Part shown: one piece after another, positions 25,846-33,422 of the stretch | How positions within the stretch are numbered: position 1 is the stretch's first letter | Layout: every line of letters starts with the position of its first letter | Assembly: GCA_964591275.1 (NCBI GenBank) | Contig: CAZQAE010000031.1 | Coordinates: 1-57,593 of the forward strand | Length of the DNA: 57,593 nucleotides | From: G963674685 sp964591275 | GTDB taxonomy: Bacteria; Lernaellota; Lernaellaia; JACKCT01 | Reading direction: 5' to 3' | Program-made: the position numbers and the translations under genes | The notes under the pieces: model-generated | What the model was told of the DNA's origin: nothing | Databases searched by the model: none | Seen by the model: the letters and a program-made list of their open reading frames with translations, nothing else

Positions 25846-26661
25846 CTATTTAATATCCATCGTATTGAGCAGAATCCTATCGCGCACCCTGGTCGGCAAG
25901 ACTTTGTTGAGTTGCATAAAGAACTTGCTCTTGGCGTCGATTTGATTGTGCAGATTCGGATTCGGATTTTTTATGATTTTGGCGATGGCCTTGGCGGCTT
26001 GCATGGGCGTCGGCGCGGTCTTGATCAATTCATCATCCTTGGCGATGAAGCGCCCGGCGCGCTCACGATAAGGCGAACCTTCCGGCGGCAGCGTGTGAAT
26101 CTTGGCCGCGAAGTTCGTGGACACTTGCGCCGGTTGAATCAGGGCGGTTTTAATGCCGAAGGGTGCTAGTTCCAGGCGCATCGACAAGACCAATCCCTCA
26201 ACGGCGAATTTGCTCGCCGAGTAGATCGATTCAAATGGAAAGGGAATTTGTCCCACCAGCGACGAAAGCGCGATCAGCTTGCCCGAGCGGCGCTTTCGCA
26301 TATGCGGCACGAAGGCTTGGAACACCGCAGCCGTTCCAATGACGTTGATTTCGAGGCACTTGGCGGCCTTGGCCAAATCGACTTCTTCAAAAGGACCGAA
26401 AAAGCCGATGCCGACGTTGGAGAGTACGGTGTCCACGTGACCGAATTGCTCCAGGACCTGATCGCGAAATGTGGCGATGCCGTCCAAATCGGTTACGTTG
26501 AGCGTGGCCAACAACGATTCTGCCGGCAGTTCCGAGCGCAACGACTTGATGCCTTCGTCGTCGATATCGAAGCCCGCAATCGCATAGCCGTCTCCGGCCA
26601 GCAACTTCGCTGTCTCACGGCCCATGCCCTGAGCGATGCCAGTGATGACGACGACTTGCAT
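25846..26661 (-). CDS. Short-chain dehydrogenase/reductase (classical SDR)
   Basis: This NAD(P)-dependent oxidoreductase, 271 residues from the ATG at 26661 (GGGAGG upstream), probably acts on an alcohol or carbonyl intermediate. The cofactor motif is TGIAQGMG near residue 8, with Asp in GFDIDDEG suggesting NAD rather than NADP. The motif SNVGIG replaces the usual NNAG. The catalytic Ser lies in IALSSLVGQ and the YxxxK pair in IYSASKFAVEG. The tail (NPNLHNQIDAKSKFFMQLNKVLP) resembles SDRs acting on large hydrophobic substrates. It lies 32 bp upstream of the glycyl radical enzyme gene and just after the epimerase-like gene. Confidence 0.9.
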   Translation of the reverse strand: MQVVVITGIAQGMGRETAKLLAGDGYAIAGFDIDDEGIKSLRSELPAESLLATLNVTDLDGIATFRDQVLEQFGHVDTVLSNVGIGFFGPFEEVDLAKAAKCLEINVIGTAAVFQAFVPHMRKRRSGKLIALSSLVGQIPFPFESIYSASKFAVEGLVLSMRLELAPFGIKTALIQPAQVSTNFAAKIHTLPPEGSPYRERAGRFIAKDDELIKTAPTPMQAAKAIAKIIKNPNPNLHNQIDAKSKFFMQLNKVLPTRVRDRILLNTMDIK

Positions 26662-26683
26662 ATTCACCTCCCTTTTCAGTAAT

Positions 26684-27676
26684 TCACTCATGTACGCTTT
26701 GCTTACGCCACCACTGCCCGATCTGCCTCATTGACTCATTGAAATCCGGATACTTTGGCTTAAAGCCCATTGCCGCGAGTGCAGAGACATCCACGATATA
26801 ATCACGGTCGAGGTACGCAACGGCGTCGAGTTCCAAGTCGGGAATTTTTCCCCGTAGCGCGGAAAAAATAGCGTCAATGCGCGCCATACCTTTGACCAGC
26901 GCCAACGGCAAATGAAGCTTGGGCGGCTTTTGGTTGAAAGTTTCGGCGGCAAGCGTGAGGGCCTCACCCAGCGCCGGGTAGCAGCCATCGCCGATATTGA
27001 AGGCTCGCCCGAACGCATCTTTGCAGTGTGAGAGATGTTCGACCGCCGCAGCCACGTCCTCGGCCCGCACATTCGATAATTTCTGCCGACCGCTGCCCGG
27101 AATGGCTGCAATCGACGTAGCCCGCGAAAACGCTTTTCCAGCGCCATCGCTGCAACCAGGTCCGTAAACCGTGCATGGCCGAGTGATAATCGCCGGGAAA
27201 CCTTGCTGGATTTGTTTCCAGACGACATCTTCGCCATCTCGTTTGCTGCGACCGTAGTCTTCCTGAGGAAGGCGTGGAGCGCTCTCGACAAATGGCGCGC
27301 CGCGATAAGGGCCATAGACGCTGGTGGAACCGACATGAACATAACATTTGACTCCGGCGCTTCGCGCCAGTTCAGTAATGCGTTCAACGCCTAGGACATT
27401 GGTCGGGTATAGTTTCTTATACGGCGTGGAGAAATTACAGATAGCGCCAAGATGAAATACGCGGTCCACTTCTCCTTTGAAAAGGCGCGGTAGGGTTTCG
27501 GGTTTGGTCAGGTCGGCGGGTACGAACTCAACGCCCAAGCTATCGAAAAACGATGTGTCTTTTTTCGGTCGAGCCGTGGCGCGGACTTTCACGCCCTGCG
27601 CGGCCAGATGCGCGACCATATGCTGCCCCATGAAACCCGCAGCGCCGGTAACCAATGTGATACCCGAATAATTCAT
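26684..27676 (-). CDS. NAD-dependent epimerase/dehydratase (extended SDR, 3-beta-HSD-like)
   Basis: The 330-residue product is an extended SDR. It has the cofactor motif TGAAGFMGQH at the N-terminus, VFHLGAICNFSTPYKKLYPTNVLG, the Ser-containing VHVGSTSVYGPY, and the catalytic YGRSK (in EDYGRSKRDGE), then ITRPCTVYGPG. The later part (DVAAAVEHL, AFNIGDGCYPALGEAL) fits the 3-beta-hydroxysteroid dehydrogenase and dihydroflavonol reductase side of the family, which oxidise or reduce alcohols on rings. I chose the ATG at 27676, preceded by GGAG. It overlaps the end of the PadR gene's stop region by a few bases at most, so it is translationally linked to it. Confidence 0.87.
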   Translation of the reverse strand: MNYSGITLVTGAAGFMGQHMVAHLAAQGVKVRATARPKKDTSFFDSLGVEFVPADLTKPETLPRLFKGEVDRVFHLGAICNFSTPYKKLYPTNVLGVERITELARSAGVKCYVHVGSTSVYGPYRGAPFVESAPRLPQEDYGRSKRDGEDVVWKQIQQGFPAIITRPCTVYGPGCSDGAGKAFSRATSIAAIPGSGRQKLSNVRAEDVAAAVEHLSHCKDAFGRAFNIGDGCYPALGEALTLAAETFNQKPPKLHLPLALVKGMARIDAIFSALRGKIPDLELDAVAYLDRDYIVDVSALAAMGFKPKYPDFNESMRQIGQWWRKQSVHE

Positions 27677-27678
27677 CC

Positions 27679-28239
27679 TCAATCTCCGCCGATTTCGTTG
27701 GCATTCACCATGTGGCTGCTACCGTGTTCCTTGATTTCATCACGCGCGTTTCGGAGCCAGTCAAGAATCATCTCGTTAAATCGGATGCCCAGTTCGGTGG
27801 CAAGGCGAACGTAGAGGTCGCGTTGTTGGCGTTTGGCAGTGAATTTCTTCCGAAGCGTATGCTGAAGTTCATATAACTCGATCTGAGCATCTATCATTTC
27901 CAAAGCACGCTGCTTGTCGCCGGAATTGAAAAACGTGAAGCGAAGCAAAAACGGATCGCGAATAAAAAGTCGGCGCTCCGGCTCGGCCGCAAGCCATGAC
28001 AAAAATTCCTGCTGACCCATTTTTGTGATGGAATAGAGTTTGCGGTCGGGGGAGTTGGATTTGGCCACGATGGACATGGTGACCCACTCGTCATCGAGCA
28101 TCCTTTTGAGGTCAGTGTAGATTTGCCCGTAATTGACCGTCCACATAAACCCGAAATCGCGCTCAATGAGTTTTTTAATTCGGTAGCCATGCATATCCTT
28201 GGATTTCAAAAGTCCCAGAATCGCATATTTTATTGACAT
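27679..28239 (-). CDS. PadR-family transcriptional regulator
   Basis: PadR proteins are winged-helix repressors that often respond to phenolic or other aromatic compounds. The N-terminal 95 residues hold the winged helix: YAILGLLKSKDMHGYRIKKL, then VNYGQIYTDLKRMLDDEWV and SPDRKLYSITKMGQQEFLSWL. The C-terminal 80 residues form the dimerising helices (RALEMIDAQIELYELQHTL). The gene is second in the operon and would control its own transcription. Two related palindromic sequences in the divergent promoter region upstream (28749-28769 and 28889-28909) are candidate operators. The ribosome site is weak. Confidence 0.9.
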   Translation of the reverse strand: MSIKYAILGLLKSKDMHGYRIKKLIERDFGFMWTVNYGQIYTDLKRMLDDEWVTMSIVAKSNSPDRKLYSITKMGQQEFLSWLAAEPERRLFIRDPFLLRFTFFNSGDKQRALEMIDAQIELYELQHTLRKKFTAKRQQRDLYVRLATELGIRFNEMILDWLRNARDEIKEHGSSHMVNANEIGGD

Positions 28240-28257
28240 TCTTTAAGCCTATTCCAC

Positions 28258-28698
28258 TCAGTCCCTGGTGAGGATCAGTTCGTTATAACCCATTTCACCT
28301 AAGATCACAGGGAACATCTTGAACGCCGAGCGCACAACCGGCAACAGCTTGAGCATCGCCACCACGTTGCCGCCCTGCTTGACCTTGCCACGCGCCACCG
28401 CCGCCACGGGATTTTCCAGGCCGTGCCAGAAACTGTGGGAATGGTCGGCGGATTGCTTGCTCCATACATCTGGTTTGAGATCACACTCCCCCAAATAAAA
28501 GGCACCCATAAAGCCTGGCTTCGTCGGTGGATTTTTCAAATCGATGGTGACCTCGGAGTCGGGATCGGTGTAGATAAAACGGACGATGATCCCGGCTTTG
28601 GCCATCTTTTTCCCGATTTTTTCATCTTGTAAAATACGGCTGAGAAAGTAGTCGTAAATTTCGTAGAGTTGCTCTTTATCGCGGTAGTATTTCCCCAT
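28258..28698 (-). CDS. SCP2-like (sterol carrier) domain protein
   Basis: This 146-residue soluble protein starts at the ATG at 28698 (GGAG upstream). The pattern in the C-terminal part (WSKQSADHSHSFWHGLENP, then AVARGKVKQGGNVVAMLKLL) is like the SCP-2 fold: a loading region followed by a segment of the type G-K-x-x-G-(D/N)-x-x-x-x-x-K-L. SCP2 proteins carry lipids or fatty acyl groups in a hydrophobic tunnel. The match is by eye and not strong. As first gene of the ten-gene operon it may bring a hydrophobic substrate to the enzymes or be an accessory protein of unknown use. Confidence 0.6.
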   Translation of the reverse strand: MGKYYRDKEQLYEIYDYFLSRILQDEKIGKKMAKAGIIVRFIYTDPDSEVTIDLKNPPTKPGFMGAFYLGECDLKPDVWSKQSADHSHSFWHGLENPVAAVARGKVKQGGNVVAMLKLLPVVRSAFKMFPVILGEMGYNELILTRD

Positions 28699-28748
28699 GG
28701 CCCTCTCCATTCTGATCCTAAGACACACGCGCCCCTTTGAATCTTATG

Positions 28749-28775
28749 GCTATAATATAAGTATATAGCTGTCAA
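28749..28775 (-). promoter_or_regulatory. Operator-like palindrome and -35 box of the GRE operon
   Basis: TTGACA lies on the minus strand at 28775-28770. Directly beside it is a 21-bp imperfect palindrome (28749-28769) with outer arms GCTATA and TATAGC. The -10 must lie inside the palindrome (for example TATAGC at 15 bp spacing), so a bound repressor would block the promoter. On the minus strand the palindrome shares 15 of 21 positions with the site at 28889-28909. Confidence 0.5.
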
Positions 28776-28867
28776 GATGGGTTCTCATCGCCATCAGATG
28801 TTTCCTTTCTCGTCGAAATGCTCAGAAACCTGCTCTGACTTTTCGAAAAACCTGCATGCCGCAGATG

Positions 28868-28898
28868 TTGACAGATGCCATTTTGATACCAATATACT
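28868..28898 (+). promoter_or_regulatory. Putative promoter of the V4R-domain gene
   Basis: TTGACA (28868-28873) and TATACT (28893-28898) stand 19 bp apart on the plus strand, a long but usable spacing. The second operator-like palindrome covers the -10 box. Confidence 0.4.
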
Positions 28899-28909
28899 TT
28901 TGATATAGG
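28889..28909. promoter_or_regulatory. Second operator-like palindrome
   Basis: This 21-bp sequence has arms CCaATAT and ATATaGG and shares the core ATATACTT plus TATAG with the first site 140 bp away (15 of 21 positions, read on the plus strand against the minus strand of the first). It overlaps the -10 of the V4R gene. A common regulator, most simply the PadR protein, could bind both. Confidence 0.45.
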
Positions 28910-29004
28910 GGTTGCAAGGATTCTCGATTATTCAGGTTCTCAAATGGCGCCTGGGCCAGCACTTTGTTCGCCAGACCTTTCACCAAAACCTTTGGAAAAT
29001 AAAA

Positions 29005-29739
29005 ATGGACAAAAATCACCGTAAGCAAATGATTCGCTTGAACTGGGTGATGGGTTTATTGACCCGCCATCCGCTTTTCGTTCGCATCTTTTTACGCCCC
29101 TTGGCCAATGCACCCTGGTTGTCAAAGAAGTTGCCGGTTTTATTTCGGGCTTCCATGGGGGCAACCGCATTCGAAATCCACGATGTGGATATGAAAAATG
29201 GGCGGATCGGCATCGGCGGCGTCGATGAAATCATGTCCGGGTCCATAATAATTCACTCGATGCACACTACCTTGGCCAAATGCCTGGACCCGGAAAAAAA
29301 GCATCAGGCGCTCTACGACATGGGTAAAGCGGTGTGCCGATGGGAAGTCGAGCAGGCTATCGAGCATGGGAGATGGTCGCCGGCGCCTCTGGTTCCGCTG
29401 ATGATGCATGGTAAAATCCTGGAGCAAGTTCAAAATGACCCGGTGACGGCGGAGTTTTTCGGCAATGTGATCAAAACCATGTCCCGTTTGATTACCGAGG
29501 AAGGCGGCTGGGGGCATTTGGACTTTGATTTTTCATCCTTCCCACTAAAAGTCATGCTTGAAAACTCCCAGGAGGCCGCATGGCTCGGACCATCGGAGCT
29601 GCCGACCTGTTCCTACTACGCGGGAATTGTGGCTGGGTATGCCAGCACGATCTCGGGGCAGAAACTGGAGGCAAAAGAGGTGGCATGCAAATCCATGGGC
29701 GATCCGCGGTGCGTGTTTGAGGTGACGCCCACGATGTAA
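29005..29739 (+). CDS. V4R (4-vinyl reductase) domain protein
   Basis: The ATG at 29005 gives 244 residues. The last 80 residues form a V4R domain: HLDFDFSSFPLKVMLENS, then CSYYAGIVAGYASTISG and KEVACKSMGDPRCVFEV, with the conserved Cys pair near the end. V4R domains bind small hydrophobic molecules and occur as sensor parts of phenol-type regulators and in bacteriochlorophyll enzymes. The N-terminal 140 residues, mostly helical, have no family I can name and no DNA-binding motif. It is transcribed away from the glycyl-radical operon across a shared control region, so it may sense or bind the same compound. An upstream TTG (28912) is less likely. Confidence 0.72.
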   Translation: MDKNHRKQMIRLNWVMGLLTRHPLFVRIFLRPLANAPWLSKKLPVLFRASMGATAFEIHDVDMKNGRIGIGGVDEIMSGSIIIHSMHTTLAKCLDPEKKHQALYDMGKAVCRWEVEQAIEHGRWSPAPLVPLMMHGKILEQVQNDPVTAEFFGNVIKTMSRLITEEGGWGHLDFDFSSFPLKVMLENSQEAAWLGPSELPTCSYYAGIVAGYASTISGQKLEAKEVACKSMGDPRCVFEVTPTM

Positions 29740-30123
29740 ACGAAGGATTACGGCACCAATAAAACCCATATTCTGAGTAAGAATCGGCAACCCGAAATTC
29801 CGATCTAAATTAAAGTGGTATGGGTCCCCTTTTTCGCCTAAACGAACCCAGTGCTCATTTTAGGCAAGGGCATCGACTGGTTGGTTTTCGAGGATGCATT
29901 TGGAGTAACCTACGCATTAGGAAAAGGCCGGATAGTGTCAAGAATCTTTCGCACTTTCGATTTGGCCTCGATCTTCGGGTGACTGGATAATTACCTCTTT
30001 TCCTACACCTGTTGATCAACCCAGGATACGGCAGTCCGATGGTGCGACCCATGCGTTCGGCATCCTTAATAGTGCCGATCTGCAAAGTGCGAGGCTGCAT
30101 GGTCACGTGACTGAGCCCCATCA
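29740..30123. other. Gap without a recognisable gene
   Basis: About 380 bp between the V4R gene and the lnt promoter. The longest frame, on the minus strand from 30130 to 29855 (91 codons), has no ribosome site, biased composition and no familiar motif. I see no RNA gene, repeat or terminator here. Confidence 0.5.
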
Positions 30124-30151
30124 TTGCCATTTCGAAAGCTATTGCTATAAT
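30124..30151 (+). promoter_or_regulatory. Promoter of lnt
   Basis: TTGCCA (30124-30129), 16 bp, then a perfect TATAAT (30146-30151). The first codon of lnt is 31 bp further. Confidence 0.65.
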
Positions 30152-30182
30152 CCCCCGGCTTTTTCAACTGACGCAATCGACG

Positions 30183-31802
30183 ATGCCCATGAAATTCAAA
30201 TTATCGCCTGAAAAAATTGAAATTTTGAAGAAAACCTGGCCCGCGCTGATTACGGCGGTTGCCTATGTGCTGGCTTTTCCCAGCGCCGGAATATGGCCGC
30301 TGGCTTTCGTGTGCATGGCGCCGACCATTGCGATGTGCATGTCCGCGCCGACCCTAAAAAGAGTGTTCTGGTTCGCATTTGCCGCCGGTTTTCTGGGCTA
30401 CGTCGGCAAGCTTTACTGGCTCGTTTACACCATCAATCATTACGGCCATTTCCCGCTGCCTCTGGCGGTTTTGATACAGTTTTTGCTGTGCGCGACGATG
30501 GGATCCTTTTGGGCGACGGCTTTCACCGCTATGCGCTGGCTTACCGACAAGGGCAAACTCCCGCTTTGGCTGGCCTTCACCATGTCCTGGATGACGCACG
30601 AATGGGTTTTGACGTGGATACTCACCGGTTTCCCGTGGGACCTTTTGGGCCACAGCCTGACTGGCTGGCTGCCCATGGCGCAGTCCGCGGACATTATCGG
30701 CGGCATCGGCTTGTCTTTCCCCACAGCTTTCGGCAGCGTCGTCGCTTATGAAATCTACCGATTCATACGCAAGCAGCGCGAGAATTTCCCCGCCGTATTG
30801 AGCGGGGTCCTTTGCCTGATGATTGTGTCCATGGCTTTATACGGCGTGCTGCGGATGAAGCAGATCGATAAGCTCAGCGAGCAGGGCAAAACGATTCGGA
30901 TCGGGATGCTGCAGGGCAACGTGGATCAAAACAAAAAATGGAACAAGGTGTACAAGCGGCAGACCTTTAAGAGGTATAAGGCGCAGGCGATAAAAACCGT
31001 TGCCGAAGGCGCGGAGCTTGTCATTATGCCCGAAACGGCGCTTCCTTACTGGCAGGCTCAGGAAGAGCTTTTGCGCCGGTCTCACAAGCGATTTCTTTCC
31101 GCAGTCAATGCGTGGGTTCTTCTGGCCACGCCGACGCAGGTTTTCAATCCTGAAGATCCCGAGTGGCCCTACAAGTACAACTCGGTGGGTCTCGTGACGC
31201 CCGAAAGTGAAGTCACCATCTGGTACAACAAGCACCGCCTGGTGCCTTTCGGCGAATATCTGCCGCTCAAAAAACTCTCGATTCCGTTGGTCAAATGGCT
31301 TCGCAGCATTGAGAGCTTGTCCAAGCTTCGCCTCTCGGCCGGTTTTTATGTTGGGAAGGACTACACCATATTTCCTTACCCCGACGCTCCTTTTGGCATC
31401 GCGATTTGTTATGAGGTCGTTTATCCGGAGCATGTGAGAAAGATTGCGCGGCTGGGCGCAAAGTTCATGGTGACGATCACCAACGACGCCTGGTTCGGCG
31501 ATACGAGCGCTCCGCATCAGCACTGGGAGCAGGTGGCGATGCGCGCCATTGAGAATAGGCGATGGTTCGCCCGTTCAGCCAACACGGGGATCTCGGGCAT
31601 CATCGATCCCAACGGTCGCACGATTATGGCCACGGACACGTACGTGGAGGCGGCGATCACCGGCGACGTGCGCACGATGGATGTGCAAAGCGTTTATCTA
31701 CGCATGGGCGATTGGCTTTTACACCTTTGTGTTATAATCTTCTTCGCGCTTATGGCGCGGACATTCTATCGGGTTCGAAAGGATCGGGCGAAAGGAGCGT
31801 GA
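30183..31802 (+). CDS. lnt: Apolipoprotein N-acyltransferase
   Basis: Lnt adds the third acyl chain to the N-terminal Cys of lipoproteins, the last step of their maturation in Gram-negative cells. The 539 residues have six to seven N-terminal membrane helices (1-225) and then a nitrilase-type domain in the periplasm. The catalytic triad is Glu284 (VIMPETALPYW), Lys350 (IWYNKHRLVPFGEYL) and Cys409 (GIAICYEVVYPEHVR). The segment TITNDAWFGDTSAPHQHWEQ is also conserved. A final membrane helix closes the protein. It starts ATGCCCATG without a clear ribosome site. Its presence fits the many lipoproteins in this window. prfB follows 2 bp later. Confidence 0.96.
   Translation: MPMKFKLSPEKIEILKKTWPALITAVAYVLAFPSAGIWPLAFVCMAPTIAMCMSAPTLKRVFWFAFAAGFLGYVGKLYWLVYTINHYGHFPLPLAVLIQFLLCATMGSFWATAFTAMRWLTDKGKLPLWLAFTMSWMTHEWVLTWILTGFPWDLLGHSLTGWLPMAQSADIIGGIGLSFPTAFGSVVAYEIYRFIRKQRENFPAVLSGVLCLMIVSMALYGVLRMKQIDKLSEQGKTIRIGMLQGNVDQNKKWNKVYKRQTFKRYKAQAIKTVAEGAELVIMPETALPYWQAQEELLRRSHKRFLSAVNAWVLLATPTQVFNPEDPEWPYKYNSVGLVTPESEVTIWYNKHRLVPFGEYLPLKKLSIPLVKWLRSIESLSKLRLSAGFYVGKDYTIFPYPDAPFGIAICYEVVYPEHVRKIARLGAKFMVTITNDAWFGDTSAPHQHWEQVAMRAIENRRWFARSANTGISGIIDPNGRTIMATDTYVEAAITGDVRTMDVQSVYLRMGDWLLHLCVIIFFALMARTFYRVRKDRAKGA
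31730..31738 (+). promoter_or_regulatory. Extended -10 promoter for prfB inside lnt
   Basis: TGTTATAAT (31730-31738) is an extended -10 element in the 3' end of lnt, 67 bp before the prfB start. No good -35 is needed for this class. It may give prfB a promoter of its own. Confidence 0.4.
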
Positions 31803-31804
31803 CA

Positions 31805-32903
31805 ATGGAATACGAAGTGAAAGAGCGTCTGGACGCGGCGCGAGTAAAGCTTGATGAGATTCGGAGGTATCTTTGACCTTGACGGTCAAAAAAAGGAACT
31901 TGTCGAAATCGAAAGCGCTCTTATCGAAGAAGATTTCTGGAAGGATGTCGACGCTGCCAACAAGGTCATGAAGCGCAAGAAGTACCTTGAGAACGAAATA
32001 AATCGCCTTAAAAAATTGATTCAATCCAGCGAGGATCTTGATACCGGTTTCGAACTTGTGGAAGAGGAACCCGACGCGGAACTCATGGCCGAGAACATGA
32101 GCCTTCTGGCCCAGTTTGAAAAAGATTTGGAAGTCGTCGGGCTGGCCATGCTTTTCGACGGCGAGGCCGACGGCGGTGACGCCATCTGCGAGATCAACGC
32201 CGGCGCGGGCGGCACTGAGGCGCAGGATTGGGCGCAAATGATCTTCCGCATGTTTTCACGCTGGGCCGAGTCTCGGGAATTCAGCGTGGAGTTGATTGAC
32301 CGGCAGCCCGGCGAGGAAGCGGGAATCAAATCCTCGACTTTCATGGTTCGCGGCCCAAACGCCTACGGTCTTCTCAAAGCCGAGGCCGGCGTCCATCGCC
32401 TGGTTCGCATCAGCCCCTTCGACTCCGCCGCGCGCCGTCATACGAGCTTCGCCAGTTTCTTCGTTTACCCGGATGTGGCCGACGACATTGAGATTGAAAT
32501 CAATGATAAAGACTTGCGGATCGATACGTACCGCGCTTCCGGCGCAGGCGGTCAGCACGTCAACAAAACCTCTTCCGCCGTGCGCCTTACGCATCTTCCA
32601 ACCAACATCGTCGTGCAGTGCCAGAACGAACGCAGTCAGCACAAAAACAAGGCGTACGCCATGAAGGTGCTCAAGGCTCGGCTGTATCAGGTGGAACTGG
32701 ATAAAAAGAGGATGGAAAAAGAGGAACTGGCTGCAGGGAAGATGGAGATCGGTTGGGGAAGCCAGATTCGGTCCTACGTGTTGCAGCCGTATCGCATGGC
32801 CAAAGACCACCGGACGAAGATTGAGGTGGGCAACGTGGATTCCGTGCTGGATGGCAATTTGGATGCCTTTATCCACGGTTTTCTGATGATGAAAAAGAGC
32901 TGA
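31805..32903 (+). CDS. prfB: Peptide chain release factor 2, with programmed +1 frameshift
   Basis: RF2 ends translation at UGA and UAA. The gene is read as 31805-31873 joined to 31875-32903, giving 365 residues, the same length as the E. coli protein. The first 23 codons end CTT TGA; ribosomes slip one base forward and continue with GAC (DLDGQKKELVE). The stop-codon recognition motif SPF is seen in VRISPFDSAARRHTSF and the catalytic GGQ in GAGGQHVNKTSSAVR. The frameshift lets RF2 limit its own synthesis: when RF2 is scarce, termination at the internal UGA is slow and the shift occurs. The gene sits 2 bp after lnt. Confidence 0.97.
31863..31877 (+). promoter_or_regulatory. prfB recoding site
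   Basis: GGAGG (a Shine-Dalgarno-like stimulator, 31863-31867) is followed by TAT CTT TGA C, the canonical +1 slip site with the internal stop at 31874-31876. The spacing between stimulator and CTT is the 3 bases known for this element. Confidence 0.95.
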
Positions 32904-32935
32904 AGCGATACGCAAAAGTAAGCGCTTTGAATCTG

Positions 32936-32977
32936 GGCAGGGTTTTGGGTATGGGGTTTAGGGTATTTTTCAGGGGC
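32936..32977. repeat. Degenerate CCCTAAACCC-like sequence after prfB
   Basis: The stretch containing gggttttgggtatggggttta and gggtatttttcagg is, on the minus strand, like the sequence at 44784-44809 (cctaaaccctgaaccctgg) and, more weakly, 47791-47812. All three lie just past the 3' ends of genes. Confidence 0.4.
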
Positions 32978-33011
32978 GATTATATACTCAGGTATTTGTG
33001 GTATTTCAAGT

Positions 33012-33413
33012 CTAATCAACATATTTACACAAGTCCTCTGCCGAAAAACAACCATAATCATCAGCACACGCTAAAGTTAAGCCATCCACGCTTTCACAGG
33101 ATATGTACACTTTGTGATCTTCATAGCCAGCCTCATCTAAAACTTGTCCTGCACTACTTGCTATATCTCCACATGGTCCACAATCAAGGCCATAAAAATG
33201 ACATCCCATGTCCTCGCATATTGGACGACCAGAGTCCATATTCCAATAATGATCATAGTCATCTTCAGTGTTTTCTTCTTCTTGACCCCCACTGTCATCA
33301 TCATCATCCTCTTCACCAGAACAGAAAGTCAAAGAAAAGCAAAGAAGACATACATAGAAAGCGATTAGTAGAAATGTATTATCCCACCTCGCCGCAAAGG
33401 CAAATCTTCCCAT
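33012..33413 (-). CDS. Small Cys-rich secreted protein, unknown function
   Basis: The 133-residue product has an N-terminal hydrophobic segment (NTFLLIAFYVCLLCFSLTFC) ending in a Cys that could be a non-standard lipoprotein site, although Phe directly before Cys is unusual. An acidic spacer follows (EEDDDDDSGGQEEE). The rest contains eight cysteines in a compact domain (CEDMGCHFYGLDCGPC, then CESVDGLTLACADDYGC), probably disulfide-bonded. I do not recognise it. AGGAGG stands 5 bases before the ATG and the gene begins 9 bp after the 612-residue gene, so they form one operon. Base composition is visibly more AT-rich than in flanking genes. Confidence 0.7.
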   Translation of the reverse strand: MGRFAFAARWDNTFLLIAFYVCLLCFSLTFCSGEEDDDDDSGGQEEENTEDDYDHYWNMDSGRPICEDMGCHFYGLDCGPCGDIASSAGQVLDEAGYEDHKVYISCESVDGLTLACADDYGCFSAEDLCKYVD

Positions 33414-33422
33414 AATTTCCTC

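Noticed and set aside
29855..30130. 91-codon minus-strand frame
   Set aside because: No ribosome site, Arg-rich composition and no familiar motif; probably chance.
31851..32903. prfB starting at a TTG at 31851
   Set aside because: The canonical recoding site shows that translation starts at 31805 and shifts at 31874.
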